From Flabesymbios commensalis (taxonomy: Eukaryota > Annelida > Polychaeta > Terebellida > Flabelligeridae), in assembly GCA_964017125.1 (NCBI GenBank), contig OZ024909.1, forward strand, positions 54,569,085 to 54,633,084: a DNA stretch of 64,000 bases. The letters run 5' to 3'. Of the stretch, positions 1 to 11,224 are shown piece after piece. Position numbers and translations under genes: made by a program. Positions within the stretch are counted from its first letter, which is position 1, and every line of letters starts with the position of its first letter. The notes beneath the pieces are model-generated. The model searched no databases and was not told where the DNA came from. It saw only the letters and a program-made list of their open reading frames with translations.

Positions 1-49
1 GAAAAGGTTAATAGGCTTAGTTGGTGGTGAGACTGCAGAGGATGTATCC

Positions 50-155
50 CAGCAAACACAAAATACTTTTATTACATTTATACAATGTTGGTCCAGCGTT
101 GAAGACGTTGGGCCGACGTTGTATAAATGTTATACACATGTTATGTGTTTGCTGG
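50..155. repeat. Palindromic element, family G (first copy)
   Basis: Inverted repeat that begins with CAGCAAACAC and ends with GTGTTTGCTG. The centre carries the family signature: GTTGG-TCCAGCGTTG-AAGACGTTGGGCC. The same ends and centre recur more than a dozen times in the window, so this is a dispersed short palindromic element. This copy belongs to a subtype whose arms contain TTTGTATAA-like sequence; 33092-33187 and 35282-35390 are of the same subtype. It has no coding capacity. Confidence 0.75.
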
Positions 156-180
156 TAAGTCACTGTCCTCCGCAGTCACT

Positions 181-246
181 CAGCTCGACCCTGCGATGTT
201 CTAAGCTATACCCTGCGATGTTCTAAGCTCGACCCTGCGATGTTCA
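181..246. repeat. Short tandem repeat, three units of about 22 bp
   Basis: Three direct copies of a unit reading CTCGACCCTGCGATGTTCTAAG with small differences. The rest of 156-544 shows nothing recognisable. Confidence 0.7.
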
Positions 247-544
247 GTGGGCATGGGGAGGTTCCTCGTTCACATCCATGCAAACTACCCAGAGGGTTAT
301 TCATATTACCAGTCATAAATAAACATCGTAAATAGTTCTATTTTTGTAAATCACCAGAAACTTACCTTGTTCTGATCTGTGTATCAAAGATAATGGTTTA
401 AAAATGCAACTTTCTCTATAAACGAGATTTACGTGTATCCAACTATAATACTGTTTAAATGAAAGAGATAGATATTGGCAGCTGTTCTTGTATGTTTATC
501 GTACTGATAATGAAAAAATATGGTGAGAGGCTAACAACTCCTAT

Positions 545-798
545 TTAACCCTTTCAAGCCCGAATTTACCATAGTCATCTTCATCCACTACAAGCCGCGA
601 ATTGCTGTCGCAACTCTCGACTTGTACTGGATGAAGATGATTTTGATGTGGTTTAAAAATTACAGAAAATTGCCATGAATTGGTAAGCCAGTTTCATCGA
701 GATTTTCGCTCTAAAACCCTTAGTTATAGGGAAGTTAAGTCTGTTTTCAGGGATGTACAATGATGAGTTAGTGCAACGTGAGGGCTTAAAGGGCTAAA
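545..798. mobile_element. TTAA-bounded palindromic MITE, family D
   Basis: The element starts TTAACCCTTTCAAGCCC and ends AGGGCTTAAAGGGCTAA. It contains the family hairpin ATCTTCATCCACTACAAG / CTTGTACTGGATGAAGAT around 570-640. Other copies lie at 13527-13756 and 52911-53162, with a chimeric copy at 12587-12994. CCCTTT ends next to TTAA resemble piggyBac-type non-autonomous elements; that assignment is inference from the ends only. Confidence 0.65.
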
Positions 799-1792
799 CA
801 CGTAGAAAAACACATGCATGTCGTACCATTCCCTGCATAGGCCTATGTACTTAGAAAGAGCAGCCACCCGCTTGACAACTCCCCAAAAAGACATTCTGTA
901 TACGAATGAGAGTAGCGAGTCCAGGAATTGACAAACGGGGGGCGGGGGGGGGGGGTTTGACTTTTTACAATAATTGATACACACCACAAATGCTTCAGAG
1001 ACATCCAAGGCTTCAAATGGTGTGTTCTAGAGCACATTTCAGCCATAATGTGGCTGTTTTTTGTTTGTTTTTGGAACCGTGAACGAGGGGGGGGGGGGGG
1101 GGCTCTAGATCCGCCACTGAATGAACCTCTTATAAACAGTCGCCTGTCTTGAATGGTCACTTTTCCTGTGGCCCAAGGGTGGCTGTTCATAGCTGGTCCT
1201 ACTGTATTGTTTTTCAGATCAATTATTTTTACCACTTTTTTAAAAAGTGGTAATAATGGGTTTCAATTTTTTATTGAAATATGGGAAAAGACACAACATA
1301 ACATTATAGATTGTCTATATTTTTTGAAAAAGTATCAAACATTTAAATTAGTACATCAATCGATATGGTGTAAGATACAATATAGGTAGACTTGATCAAG
1401 GATAGCAGGTGAAGCAACAAAGCTGTTGTTAAATCAATAAGATATAGGAAAACAATTGCTACTTTAAATAAAATCAACTGTTGTTAATAATGGGTAAATT
1501 TAATTTTAAATGGTTTAATGTGTTTGTCGAAGTTATATATACAGCATACTTACCTTTTAGATATTTTCTTATAAATGGGATGTGTATCATGCATAAGGAT
1601 CAGTAGCTTTCTATTTCACTTCAGATTTGGTAAACATTCGCAAGATTTTATTCAAATCTAGTTTAGCCTGTCTCTGCACAAATGACCCTCCAAACCCAGT
1701 TGATTGATTAAACAAAATTGTAGGGTCAACTTACAATTATCGAATATTCTGATTCTAACAAAAATTGAAAATTGTATACTTCTTTAAACTAC
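799..1792. other. Gene-free stretch with two long G runs
   Basis: No credible coding sequence. Runs of G lie at about 937-957 and 1087-1103. The second is followed by a GATCCGCCACTGA-like sequence typical of a repeat end. The open frames here, including one rich in proline, come from reading through the G runs. Confidence 0.5.
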
Positions 1793-1829
1793 CTAAAACA
1801 AACAAAAAATCATTTTAATTTCTGCTTTA

Positions 1830-2124
1830 TTCAGACTGACAAATATACGTTAATTAGCATACTTTGCGCCACCAATGCGACCATACACATACAAATATGT
1901 ATGTATCAAACAAGTGTTGCTCATTCAAAATTGCATTTTGGCGTCCTTCTTGAATTTTAACCTATTTAAAATTATATTTCGACTCTCTACTTCATTCACA
2001 CTGACAAATATGCGGTAATTAGCATACTTTGTACCTCCAATGAGACCATGCATAGAAAATATGCATATATTTAACAAGTTCTGCTCATTCAAAACTGCAT
2101 TTTGGCGGCCATCCTGAATTTTAG
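1830..2124 (+). repeat. Two direct copies of a unit spaced about 170 bp
   Basis: A block beginning ACTGACAAATAT and containing TTAGCATACTTTG, ATGCATATAT-like and CATTTTGGCGGCCATCCTGAATTTTA-like sequence is present at about 1837-1960 and again at about 2002-2124. The copies are diverged, so the duplication is old. No gene lies between here and 2956. Confidence 0.6.
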
Positions 2125-2956
2125 TACTTTTAGCTCGAATTCTTGGGGACTTTTTATATGTTTTGCAGGACTATTTTCTGAGTGGATCCTGAAAAAATCA
2201 GCTTGTTACGAATTTATTCCACCCTATATTATCAGGCTAATGTTCCTGAGCTACTATAGTTACAGTAAGAATCGGTCAGGAGCTTATATGATTTCTACAT
2301 CACGTAGATTCCACAGGTTATCTATTAGTATCTGCATAGTGTGTTCTGTTAAGATGGCCTTGGATGAGTCGCTTGGTTGACAGCCATGTGGACAGAGAGG
2401 TACGGTATCACTGATAGCTGCTGATGCGTAGGCCCACTGCATGAAAAATAACATTAGTCTACAATCAGCGGTGTATATACATATCAGTTTAAATTCTTTA
2501 GACGAATGATGCAAAAATTCCCCAGTGAGTCCTTAGATGAAAAGAGCTACTATGAAATAAAATAAAAAATACCCCTACGGCTTACGGTACATACGTTAAA
2601 GGTCTTGGAATTTGGTTGAGTAACACAGAAAAAAATATTATAAACAATGGAATAATATTCCTATATGATCATATAAGTTCATTATATGGTTGGTAAAACA
2701 GCATCGACGTAGTCGGGCGGATATGTAACAAAATAATTATTTTTAGGAGATGTTCACTTCTGGCACATGCTATAAAACTTGACACTTAATACATTCTGAA
2801 CTTACCATTGTCATGATTATGTAATTTAAACCTGTAAACTGTACAAGTGACTTGTGTACATAATTATGTTTAGGTTATTCTTTCGAACTCTAGGCATAAT
2901 TTAACAATTTGGTAAAAATTTTAAAGGAGTTCTAGTATCTGCACAATTTGTAAGCA
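2125..2956. other. Gene-free stretch
   Basis: AT-rich sequence with only short open frames and no recognisable protein, RNA or repeat. Confidence 0.4.
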
Positions 2957-3605
2957 GAGTCGGCCCAATGTCTTCGACGTTGGTCCAACATTGTATATAG
3001 GTTATACAAATGTTTTGTCCTTACTGGGATAGCACATGTCATAGCCTACCTCGATACCACCACCCCAGCAAACACGATACGTTGGCCCAAAATTGGGTTA
3101 ATGTGAGGCCAGCGTCGAATATGAAGGGCCAACGTTAACTCAACATTGGGCCAACGCATCGTGTTTGCTAAGACGTTTGTTGATTAGGCCGTGTGATCAT
3201 CAATACACTCTCAAGAAAACGAGACGTTAGACCCATGTTGATTTATTGTTGTCTCTCCGTCTCCGACTCTGGTACAACATTACATCAACATTGGCTCAGT
3301 GTCCCCTCCAGCAAACATGGGACGTTGGGCCAACGTTGGTTTACTGTTGGGACAGCGTCGTAGACGGTGGACCAACAGTGAACCAATGTTGGGCCAACGT
3401 CTCATGTTTGCTGTGCCTTCTCTGTTGAAATCGCAGTCAGTGTACGACAGACAGAATGATTTATACTCTCAATCACCTCGTGGTCAGTGATGTGCATACA
3501 CTGCAAACACGAGATGTTGAACCAATACTGGTTTAATGTTGGGGCAGCGTCGCAGACGGTGCGTTAACATCAAACCAGCATTGGGTCAATACTACGTGTT
3601 TGCTG
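2957..3605. repeat. Cluster of four family G palindromes
   Basis: Four inverted repeats of family G lie close together: a partial one at 2957-3028, then 3063-3170, 3308-3413 and 3502-3605. Each full copy has ends of the CAGCAAACACGAGACGTTGG type, arms ending in AATGTTGG, and a GCAGCGTCGTAGACGGTGG-like centre that is not itself palindromic. Sequence differences between copies show separate ages, so this is not a recent tandem amplification. Short open frames at 3246-3490 are by-products of the repeat. Confidence 0.75.
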
Positions 3606-4440
3606 GTCTATAGTAGAAGTGGTAGTGGAGCTGCGGATGGAACCATAAACCTGTAATTGTTCAAATCGTTATAAAAACAACTATTTGGTGTATAATAATC
3701 ATCCTGGCATTATAGCCGGCTGTGCGCACACAGGCTACGGAATCCCCTGCTATGACAGGTTGATAATAATAGGCCATCTGTTGATGAACAGTGTCCAGTC
3801 TGAAAGCTGACATTTAAATTTTGACATGGCGCAGCCATAAAAATAAACGGGTTTAAAAATTATTTCAAATATAGGTTGCATGATATCAGAAATGAATTTG
3901 TCAACACAGAATCGCAAAGAAATTTTAAGCTATAACTGATCATTCTATGCGGCAATTCATAGAGAGGAAAACGTTTGCATGACGGCTATTTTAAATGTTA
4001 CGCGGCATTAAATATGCGCCGGTTTTAAAAACTACATCTTTCCTTAGAAGAGAGATCTCTCAAATACAAGTTAGGAGAGGCGACATTTTTCTAGCTTTCC
4101 ACATATGCCAACTTGCTTAACAAGTCTTCATCACGAGTTGATAAATTTTAACCACGAGTTAGAAAGTCGTTTGCATGCGTTTTCAATAAGTGGAAATAAG
4201 TTAGTACATAAATACAATCATCTGATCATGTAGTTTATCACAAGTGGTGCTCACAAATAAGCAGCGGGTGAACGGGTCAAATGTTTAGAATTAGTTAGTA
4301 TCGTCGTTGTTGTATGTTCTCATAATGTGACCACGTGTTACAAAGTCGTGGTCTCGACAGCTTACGATTGTGAGTTAGAAAGTCGTGTCTACAAGTCAGC
4401 AGTACCAAGAAATTACAAATTCTGGCTAAAAGTTAGAATA
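3606..4440. other. Gene-free stretch
   Basis: No recognisable gene or repeat apart from scattered GAGTTAGAAAGTCGTG-like fragments at 4140-4400. Confidence 0.4.
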
Positions 4441-4466
4441 AGACGGTGATGTGATGTTGTTTTCTA

Positions 4467-4706
4467 TTGTACCAGCATCACAGAGTCTGTCTGACTGACG
4501 GTGATACAAAATGTAGCCAACATTGTTACTGGGTAATTATTTACCACCCTGACCTGATTATTCATGAAGTGAAGAGTCAATATCTGTACAAATTGAAGGT
4601 ACATCGTCACCTGTCGCTTATTTACCGTATGCCTACATCTTCACAGAATCAGCCAGGCGTCATGACCTTCATTCTGAGTACACCTACAGCATTAACAAAC
4701 TACGAG
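4467..4706 (+). other. Possible 5' untranslated exon of the sulfotransferase gene
   Basis: This stretch is less AT-rich than its surroundings and ends in a strong splice donor (TACGAG/GTAAGTTG at 4706/4707). The next good acceptor on this strand in front of a gene is TTATTTCAG at 6589, seven bases before the ATG at 6597. If the two are joined, the upstream open frame is not in frame with that ATG, so this would be leader sequence. This is inference; no transcript evidence is available. Confidence 0.3.
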
Positions 4707-4840
4707 GTAAGTTGATCACTGCTATACTATTATAAGTTATTTTTTATCGATATCTGTGTTCAAAAGTATAGTGAACAAACACGAATAGAAAGAATTACAT
4801 GTATAATCTTTACTGTGGTTCGCCTAATTTCTCATGTAAC

Positions 4841-4909
4841 GGCAAACAACAGTAACTGCTCACTTTCTAAGTAAGCAGTAACTGCTGTTTGTCTTCACCA
4901 TGCAGTATT
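4841..4909. repeat. Palindromic element, family B
   Basis: Hairpin with arms CAGTAACTGCTCACTT / AAGTAAGCAGTAACTG and outer AAGCCAAAAGGC-type sequence in degraded form (GGCAAACAACAG). Other copies are at 14246-14310, 14664-14739, 24210-24294, 25556-25640, 35848-35930 and 61830-61908. Consensus ends are CTGCCGTGCAAAGCC and GGCTTTGCACGGCAG. Confidence 0.6.
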
Positions 4910-5021
4910 ACTTTCAGACGTGAATTTGTATGGAACCACGTCACAGTCCACTGTTCACAGTCGTTCTGACGAAACATGACGGCATGCTTCAAAATTGTAA
5001 AATTAAAGTGGGAATTAATTA

Positions 5022-5534
5022 TGTTAAACAAAATGAGCCTGCTTAAAACGTACCATAGTTTATCTTCATCAATTAAAGCCTGGAATAATTTGCTTTTTGT
5101 TATTCATAGTGCAACTTCACTTTTTCATTTTAAATGTGGCATTGTAAATATGAACAAAACACTTGACATTTTTCACCGTTTTTGTACCGTTTTTATATTT
5201 CTAGATTGTCTGTTTATCACTGTAGAAGCTGAGTGCTTTAAACAGTCAACGATTTCAATATGAATTTATCAGTAATATGTCATGTGACTTTTGTAACAAT
5301 AATAGAATATGTAAAACATTATATTTTTTTCTGCCCAGCATTTGCCGCCCAAAGACAAGCACTGATAGAGGTTCTAACTACATTACTTCCTACGGCTGTA
5401 ATGTAAAATAAAGAGTCAATGTTAATTTGTTTATAAGGTTCAGATAGTATTCATGAAGATACAAATTTAAACATATTTTCTCTTTTACAATTCCATATAA
5501 ATAACTCAAAACGCTTTTCCACCTGAATTATCAG
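5022..5534 (+). mobile_element. 5'-truncated CR1-like LINE fragment (3' part of ORF2)
   Basis: The sequence matches the 3' part of the 2A-bearing LINE at 56585-59585. Shared stretches include AAAGCCTGGAATAATT, GTGCAACTTCA, AAACAGTCAACG, TTTCAATATG, the block CCCAGCATTTGCCGCCCAAAG, and CAAAACGCTTTTCC near the end. The match stops at 5534, where a family A palindrome begins. It is a dead copy of the same family, diverged by many substitutions and small indels. Confidence 0.8.
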
Positions 5535-5648
5535 GCCCCGTATTCTCGTACAAGTTACGATATATCGTAGGCTTCTGATTGGTCGAGATGGCCATCTCGA
5601 CCAATCAGAAGCCTACGATATATCGTAACTTGTACGAGAATACGGGCC
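5535..5648. mobile_element. Palindromic MITE, family A
   Basis: Near-perfect hairpin of about 52-bp arms around a short GGCC centre. The outer sequence is CCCGTATTCTCGTACAAG, followed by TTACGATATATCGTAGGC and then GATTGGTCGAGAT. Copies with the same arms lie at 14123-14237, 32828-32936 and 63892-64000. No coding capacity. Confidence 0.8.
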
Positions 5649-6169
5649 CAGAGTTACTAAGTTTTGGTTTTCACCAAGCAGTGACTAGAGTGATTGTTAG
5701 TCAATCAAACGTTTAAATATGACAAAAAAATCATATAAAGAAAGCAATTCTGGGAACAAAATTTACATCCGTCACAGAGTGGAATTGCAGCTCAAGCAAG
5801 GCTGTTTTGAATGTATCTGCAATAAGCTAAACTAGTTCAATTAGGGTCGCACATGCATTTACGTAACGTATATAGTTGGGTTTCTCATCAATTAGATTGC
5901 AAAGAAAGAGTGAATATATTGACCTTGTTGGCATGCCAAATTTGACATTGCAGATTAATAAAATACCCACTTATTGTGATTCTAGCACATGTGCAGCATG
6001 TGGGCATAATGGACTATTTTCTTGGTCATTTTATCCAAACGCTGGCATTACGATGTGTATGTTTTCGCTATCAGTGGGTTTTAACTAATCCAGACAAAAT
6101 CCAGACAAAATCAATGAACCAACCACTTTCCCCCCCCCCCCTTTCCCCCACTGATATCTAATGGTCTCT

Positions 6170-6495
6170 AGGGTTGTGGGGCGGGGGCCCTAGGGTAGTG
6201 GTTAGCACCGCTGCCTTTCACGCCAGAGTCCGGGGTACGGTTCCCGGTCTCGGCGGTTTGAAAGAAACAAAAATGTTTCTTCCCCATCCACGTGTGAAAG
6301 TTAGTATTGTGGGGAGCCTCCGTGACCGAGAGGTAGCGTGCTCGGCCTCAGACCGCCAGGGCTCGAATTTCGAATTCTGTGTCTGGAGGACAGTGTCATC
6401 TCAATCATCTCACCACCCTCAGGAGGTTCTCCTGGCCCAGTTTAGCCTATATGTGTCAAAGGTGGCCTAAAGCCCGATTCATTTCATTTCATTTC
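6170..6495 (+). mobile_element. SINE with two tRNA-like units in tandem
   Basis: The first unit has an A box-like TAGTGGTTAGCAC and a B box-like GTACGGTTCCCGG. The second has TGACCGAGAGGTAGCGTGC and GGGCTCGAATTTCG, typical of a leucine- or serine-type tRNA shape. A non-tRNA body follows (GTTTAGCCTATATGTG...GGCCTAAAGCCCGATT) and then a short (ATTTC)n tail. A related body and tail is found at 25390-25450. Neither unit would fold as a working tRNA gene, so this is an RNA polymerase III-type SINE. The open frame 6174-6470 is incidental. Confidence 0.7.
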
Positions 6496-6596
6496 TAGGG
6501 TTGTGCTGATTGTATAATCTTTATTTATTTTGCAATATATTATAACCTACTGTCAGTTTCTAATAATTACAAACGCTTGTTTATTTCAGATCCCAT

Positions 6597-7904
6597 ATGG
6601 AGAGTGGAGCGAGCAGATTTCGTTGCCTGACCATAACACTAGTGATTATTGTGCTGAATAACATCATTCTCTCATACTTTTATCTGAATAGCTCATGGCA
6701 ATGGAGTCACGTCTCCAGGTTGGTGTATTCCGACAAGGTGGTCTCCCATCAGGGTGACGTCGCAATCGATCCAGTGATGAGACCTCGCATCGTTGTTAGC
6801 AAGTCACGAACTAATGAACAAGTTCAAGCAAGACACCATTGCACCAAGGAGCGCAATCATTTAGTTTATATGAAAATTCACAAGACAGGGAGTGATACAT
6901 TATCAGCCATGGTCAGACGGTTTGGTTATAAGCGGAACTTGTCGTTCGTTCTGCCAATCACTGATCGGAATCTTCTTGGATGGCCATATCCGCTGGATCC
7001 AGGAATGTATCGCCCTAAGAAAACTGACACCTATGATATATTATGTGAGCATACAGTGTATAATGATATAACCTTCCCCGCTCTGATGCCTCCTGACACA
7101 GTATTCACTGCCTCCATACGCCTGCCAGAATATCACTTCAGATCCTCATTCAGGTACTTTCTTGTGGCTGAAGTAACCAATATCCCAGGTGGGAAGAACA
7201 TTAAGAAATTCCTCAGAGACCCATATAAGTGGGAGAAGATTTACACATCTCCATCTGACTTGCGAAATGATCTTTGTGTCCCCGATAATGTTTCTATGTT
7301 ACATAATGCCCAGGCGTTTGATCTGGGGTTTCCAATGGGCTTTCCAGCCTCACAAAGGGAATATATGGATCAGACAAATAACGCTCGAGCGGTATTAAGA
7401 TGGCTTGAGACGATCAAACAGCGATTCAAATTTATGATAATAGTGGAATATATAAACGAATCATTAGTTTTATGGAGACGTTACATGTGTTGGAGCCTTC
7501 CTGATATCATTTACCACACACAAAATATTGCCAATCCTCCACACATTGCCAAGATCAACAAAGCTGTAGTACGATCAATCCGTAATTTTAGTAGTATTGA
7601 CTTTGCCCTTTATGAACATTATAACAAAACGCTTTGGGCAAATATAGAAATGGAAGGTGCTGATTTCTGGGACGAGCTGGAGACCTTCAATTACGTGATG
7701 TCAAATGTCACAAAGTTCTGCTCTGGCAGAACACGAAAGCATAAAGTGCTAGCATTTGAGAAATCTAAATGGCACAAAGCTTTCACTTATTCAACAAAGG
7801 ACTGTAGGCTTCTGGTGGATAAATTATTGCCAGAACTGAAAACTCACTATGATAGCATTAATAAGACTGTCCCTGACATTAAACCTACAGGTCCTCATTG
7901 TTGA
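6597..7904 (+). CDS. Galactose-3-O-sulfotransferase-like protein (Gal3ST family)
   Basis: The product is 435 aa and the coding region is intronless. Residues 1-9 are a short cytosolic tail, about 10-30 a single hydrophobic anchor, and the rest is lumenal, which is the type II Golgi layout of this family. Residues 93-101 (KIHKTGSDT) match the 5'-phosphosulfate loop of the Gal3ST family, which binds PAPS. Residues about 171-186, with R175, P177 and a SSF motif, match the 3'-phosphate binding segment. A YDILCEH stretch near 146-152 is also typical. Members move sulfate from PAPS to O3 of galactose on glycolipids or glycans; the acceptor cannot be predicted here. Several N-x-S/T sites are present. 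The start is the first ATG after an acceptor at 6589, so an upstream non-coding exon is likely. Length is normal for the family (about 420-490 aa). Confidence 0.85.
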   Translation: MESGASRFRCLTITLVIIVLNNIILSYFYLNSSWQWSHVSRLVYSDKVVSHQGDVAIDPVMRPRIVVSKSRTNEQVQARHHCTKERNHLVYMKIHKTGSDTLSAMVRRFGYKRNLSFVLPITDRNLLGWPYPLDPGMYRPKKTDTYDILCEHTVYNDITFPALMPPDTVFTASIRLPEYHFRSSFRYFLVAEVTNIPGGKNIKKFLRDPYKWEKIYTSPSDLRNDLCVPDNVSMLHNAQAFDLGFPMGFPASQREYMDQTNNARAVLRWLETIKQRFKFMIIVEYINESLVLWRRYMCWSLPDIIYHTQNIANPPHIAKINKAVVRSIRNFSSIDFALYEHYNKTLWANIEMEGADFWDELETFNYVMSNVTKFCSGRTRKHKVLAFEKSKWHKAFTYSTKDCRLLVDKLLPELKTHYDSINKTVPDIKPTGPHC

Positions 7905-9709
7905 CATATCGACGCTAGAAAACCAAATATTGTCTATTCAGCTGTTATCCGTTCCCATGTAAATCTTTACTTATAAAAATGGATTTACAAGCCCTATATA
8001 ATACGGTTTTATATTTTACCTATGCCAGGAAGGTTATGTGTTTGGTCTCGTCTGTCTGTCCGTCGGATTTGTTAAAAAAATATAATTTACATGAAACTTT
8101 AATTACCAGAGGTGTGTTTTGGAACAATGAACAATCGATTACATATTGGGGATGATGCAGATTACGATCCGAATACAGGATCCAGATTATGATCCAGATC
8201 GCATGGATTGGTGGTAAAGTACATTTGACTTACCTGCACGGAAGACTAATTTATGACGCCATAGCATCACAACTCGTCCCTCTGGAGCAACAAGGTGCCA
8301 AGTCCATTTTGGATTGAAAAGGCACCCAGAGTGCAACAATGTGTCATGTTACTTCGGCACATTTTTCATCAAACGTAATAGTTTAAAGATACAAAATAAA
8401 AAGGTGCCATTGTAAGTTAGGACCTTCTTGTGTGAATTGCTTTTCATTTTAACAAGTTTCGTGAGGTTTGAAAGAAAGTCCCAAAACAAGATGGCATCTT
8501 GTTGCAGTAATCAAATATTGACTCGGCCCCTAGTTTCACCAGTGGGTAAGCTACATGAAATATGTACAGATATTTAGCATCACCGCCTACACCATCCAGG
8601 GATCAACGTAACCTGGTCCAAATAATCAAATTAACTGAACTGCACTGCTTGCCTTATTTCTATTCACCCTCTTGTGCCCGGGCTAGGTAATGTTTTGCTC
8701 GGTGTAACAAGGTGCCATCTTGTCTCATTCTTAGGGTGACGAATTAAAACTCTATTGAATTAAAGGTCTTCAGCCCATATACATAGGCGGGTAGAATTAA
8801 CCTCAAGTTCTTTCAATATTGTTACAAAATAAATCTTACTGTTTGTTTTACTGTCAATTTTCACTTATTTCAAGATACACAGGTAAAGGTAAATGTTATA
8901 CAAACGTTTTAACAATGTCTATTCTCACAAATACAATTTTTCGAATAAGCTTGTTCCGTCGATTTAAATATGTTTTGTTAAATTGTGACCACTAAAAACA
9001 CAAAAACAGGAAACTTTGATTTTTATATTGCCATGTAGACAGATCGCTGTGTCTCTGACAGCAACACGATACACCTGCCTGATACATGGCCATCGTCAGG
9101 TGACCCAACACTAGTTGGCTAATATCTCACCTTCGTTTGGTCCTGCGCTAAAATTGTTTTTTTAACAGTGATGATTAACTGTAGGCTATTATTACCGGGT
9201 ACTTTTTTATTTTAGATATATAAAAAAGGGTAAGCATGATCACTAGCTTACATTACTTCAAATGATTTTATTTATTTCAAAATCGACATTTCAGCCCTTA
9301 TAGCAGCATTTCATAAAAATATCTGTTTACATGCAGCAAGTATTTTAATTATGTTCTTTTCCTAGTTAGGACGGTAGGCCTACGCTAACCCAACGTTGAT
9401 TCAAGGCTGGGCCAGTATTTACCTGTTTACGCAATTAGTTTAACACTGATACTGTGCCGGGTTCGCGAATTAACAATTTGTATTATTATATTATTAAAAT
9501 GTATGATGAATTTATACCCTTATGGTGGACTCTAATGACATGGACACTTACAACATTTTAGCTATATGTAGTACTGGAATTTACAGCTGTCCCATAATTA
9601 TATGGGACGCTATGCACAAGAGGGTACGTGGAAATTTTACTAATTTTTTCCGAGCTGTATATATGTAAAACAGAAACCATTTTGCCAATGACAGTAACAA
9701 TATCACCAC
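7905..9709. other. Gene-free stretch downstream of the sulfotransferase gene
   Basis: No coding sequence is recognised. An AATAAA-type poly(A) signal near 8393 could serve the sulfotransferase gene. A partial family G palindrome lies at about 9370-9420. Confidence 0.4.
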
Positions 9710-9915
9710 AGCAGTTGTTGGGAGCATCACAGCAGCTCATCTGAGCAACAAAACAGCTTATGTGAGCACCGCAGTAGCTGTTGGGAGCACCACAGCATCG
9801 TATTAGAGCACCGCAGCAGCTGTTTGGGAGCTACGCAGTTAGTATCACTGCAACAGCTTATGGAGCACTGCAGCAGTTGATGAGAAAACCAAAGCAGCCA
9901 TTGGGAGCATCGCAT
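9710..9915. repeat. Degenerate minisatellite, about 20-25-bp units
   Basis: Roughly nine imperfect repeats of a unit like GGGAGCACCGCAGCAGCTGTT. The frame on the minus strand reads a cysteine- and leucine-rich peptide made only from the repeat, so it is not treated as a gene. Confidence 0.6.
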
Positions 9916-11149
9916 TATGTAAAACCAAATGGATACGAAATTCTACACTTGAGAAAAGTTCAATGTTTCAGATACTAGCCCAGGTTAAATACACACATTT
10001 TCAAAACAGACTGCAATACTCTCCCGTTAAGAAATATATATGACATTTATAAACCTAAACACCACTCATTTTTATGCATTTATATATTTTTTCCCATTGA
10101 CCATGCTGACTAGTTTTTGTTGTTGTCGATTTTGATTATTTTGAAATAAAAATTATGTTTTAACATGCGATATATCATTAGAAAGGTAAATTAATTATCT
10201 TTGATATGGTATGTTGCATGTGTAGAGTTGTAACCTAGAAAACCAGACCAGCAACGACAGACGTTTACGTGACACTACCCCCTATTTCTAGACAGGTCTG
10301 GGGGTTACAATCTCATTTCATTTTTTGACATACCAAGGGTCAAAAAACCTTGATGTGGGTAAGATGTGTGGGGTGTGCACGTGCGGTAGTAGAAGCCCAT
10401 GTACTACCAATAGGATAGTGTCATCAGCATAATTATAGTAAGATATATATATGTAAAAGTGCGCAAATATTATTACAGAATGATGACTGATGGAACTAAT
10501 TGTTCTAGATGTTTAACTCATAGCATTATGGCCGTTTCGACATTGGACGTTTGTGTGGTCTGGCCATTTTTGTGATTTTGAGACATATTCTCATACTCTT
10601 AATATACATTTAGAATGATGGCATATGTATTTCCCATACACCACAGGAACACACATACTATATATCACCAGAATACAATTTTAAATTGGCAAATGTGATG
10701 TTTTCATGGTAACCGACAGCTATTTTGAATATGCTAATTAGGTAGTCATTTTCTCGGAAATTTTGTTTAAAAATGGTAAAAACGGAGATTTAAGCGTACA
10801 AAATTTTATCAATTCACATAAAATATAATAAAATACATCACATACGTTCGAAGAAGCATTCAATAGGTCTATGCACACAAATTAAAAGGGTAAATAAGTT
10901 ATTACAATGGGATTTAGTAATCTTTCTAAATTCCCTGAGGGGCATACCATATTTCATATTTTGAGATGAACCAAGTTAGACAAGGTGTGAAATACCTAAA
11001 ACCTCGTATTCATCTCAGCCTGGAGTTCTATTTCTAGTTCAGAAACGGTTTTCACGCAGCGAAATCATTATTTTATGTCCTAGGCTCCCCATATTGTGTT
11101 CGCAATTGCGCAATTAATGTCATCTTGTGAATGCCTAAGCATCACTGCG
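9916..11149. other. Gene-free stretch
   Basis: AT-rich sequence with no recognisable gene. The piece at 10690-10750 (CTATTTTGAATATGCTAATTA) resembles the interior of the element at 27750-28223 and may be a distant relic. Confidence 0.35.
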
Positions 11150-11224
11150 AGGTCCGAGCTGGGCTCGGACCTAGACTGCAGCGTCATAAATACCAGGTCC
11201 GAGCTGGGCTCGGACCTAGACTGC
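11150..11224. repeat. Two tandem copies of a 45-bp unit containing a perfect 22-bp palindrome
   Basis: AGGTCCGAGCTGGGCTCGGACC followed by TAGACTGC occurs at 11150 and again 45 bp further at 11195. Both palindromes are intact. The downstream flank to 12195 shows no gene. Confidence 0.7.

Noticed and set aside
724-1235. Proline-rich minus-strand frames
   Set aside because: Proline runs come from the G tracts; no start context or conserved sequence.
2102-2380. 92-aa plus-strand frame
   Set aside because: It starts inside a dispersed repeat and has no conserved features.
6195-6390. tRNA genes
   Set aside because: A and B boxes are recognisable, but acceptor stems and anticodon arms do not form and the units are part of a SINE.
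9727-9915. Cysteine-rich minus-strand peptide
   Set aside because: Produced by the degenerate minisatellite; the cysteine spacing simply follows the repeat length.
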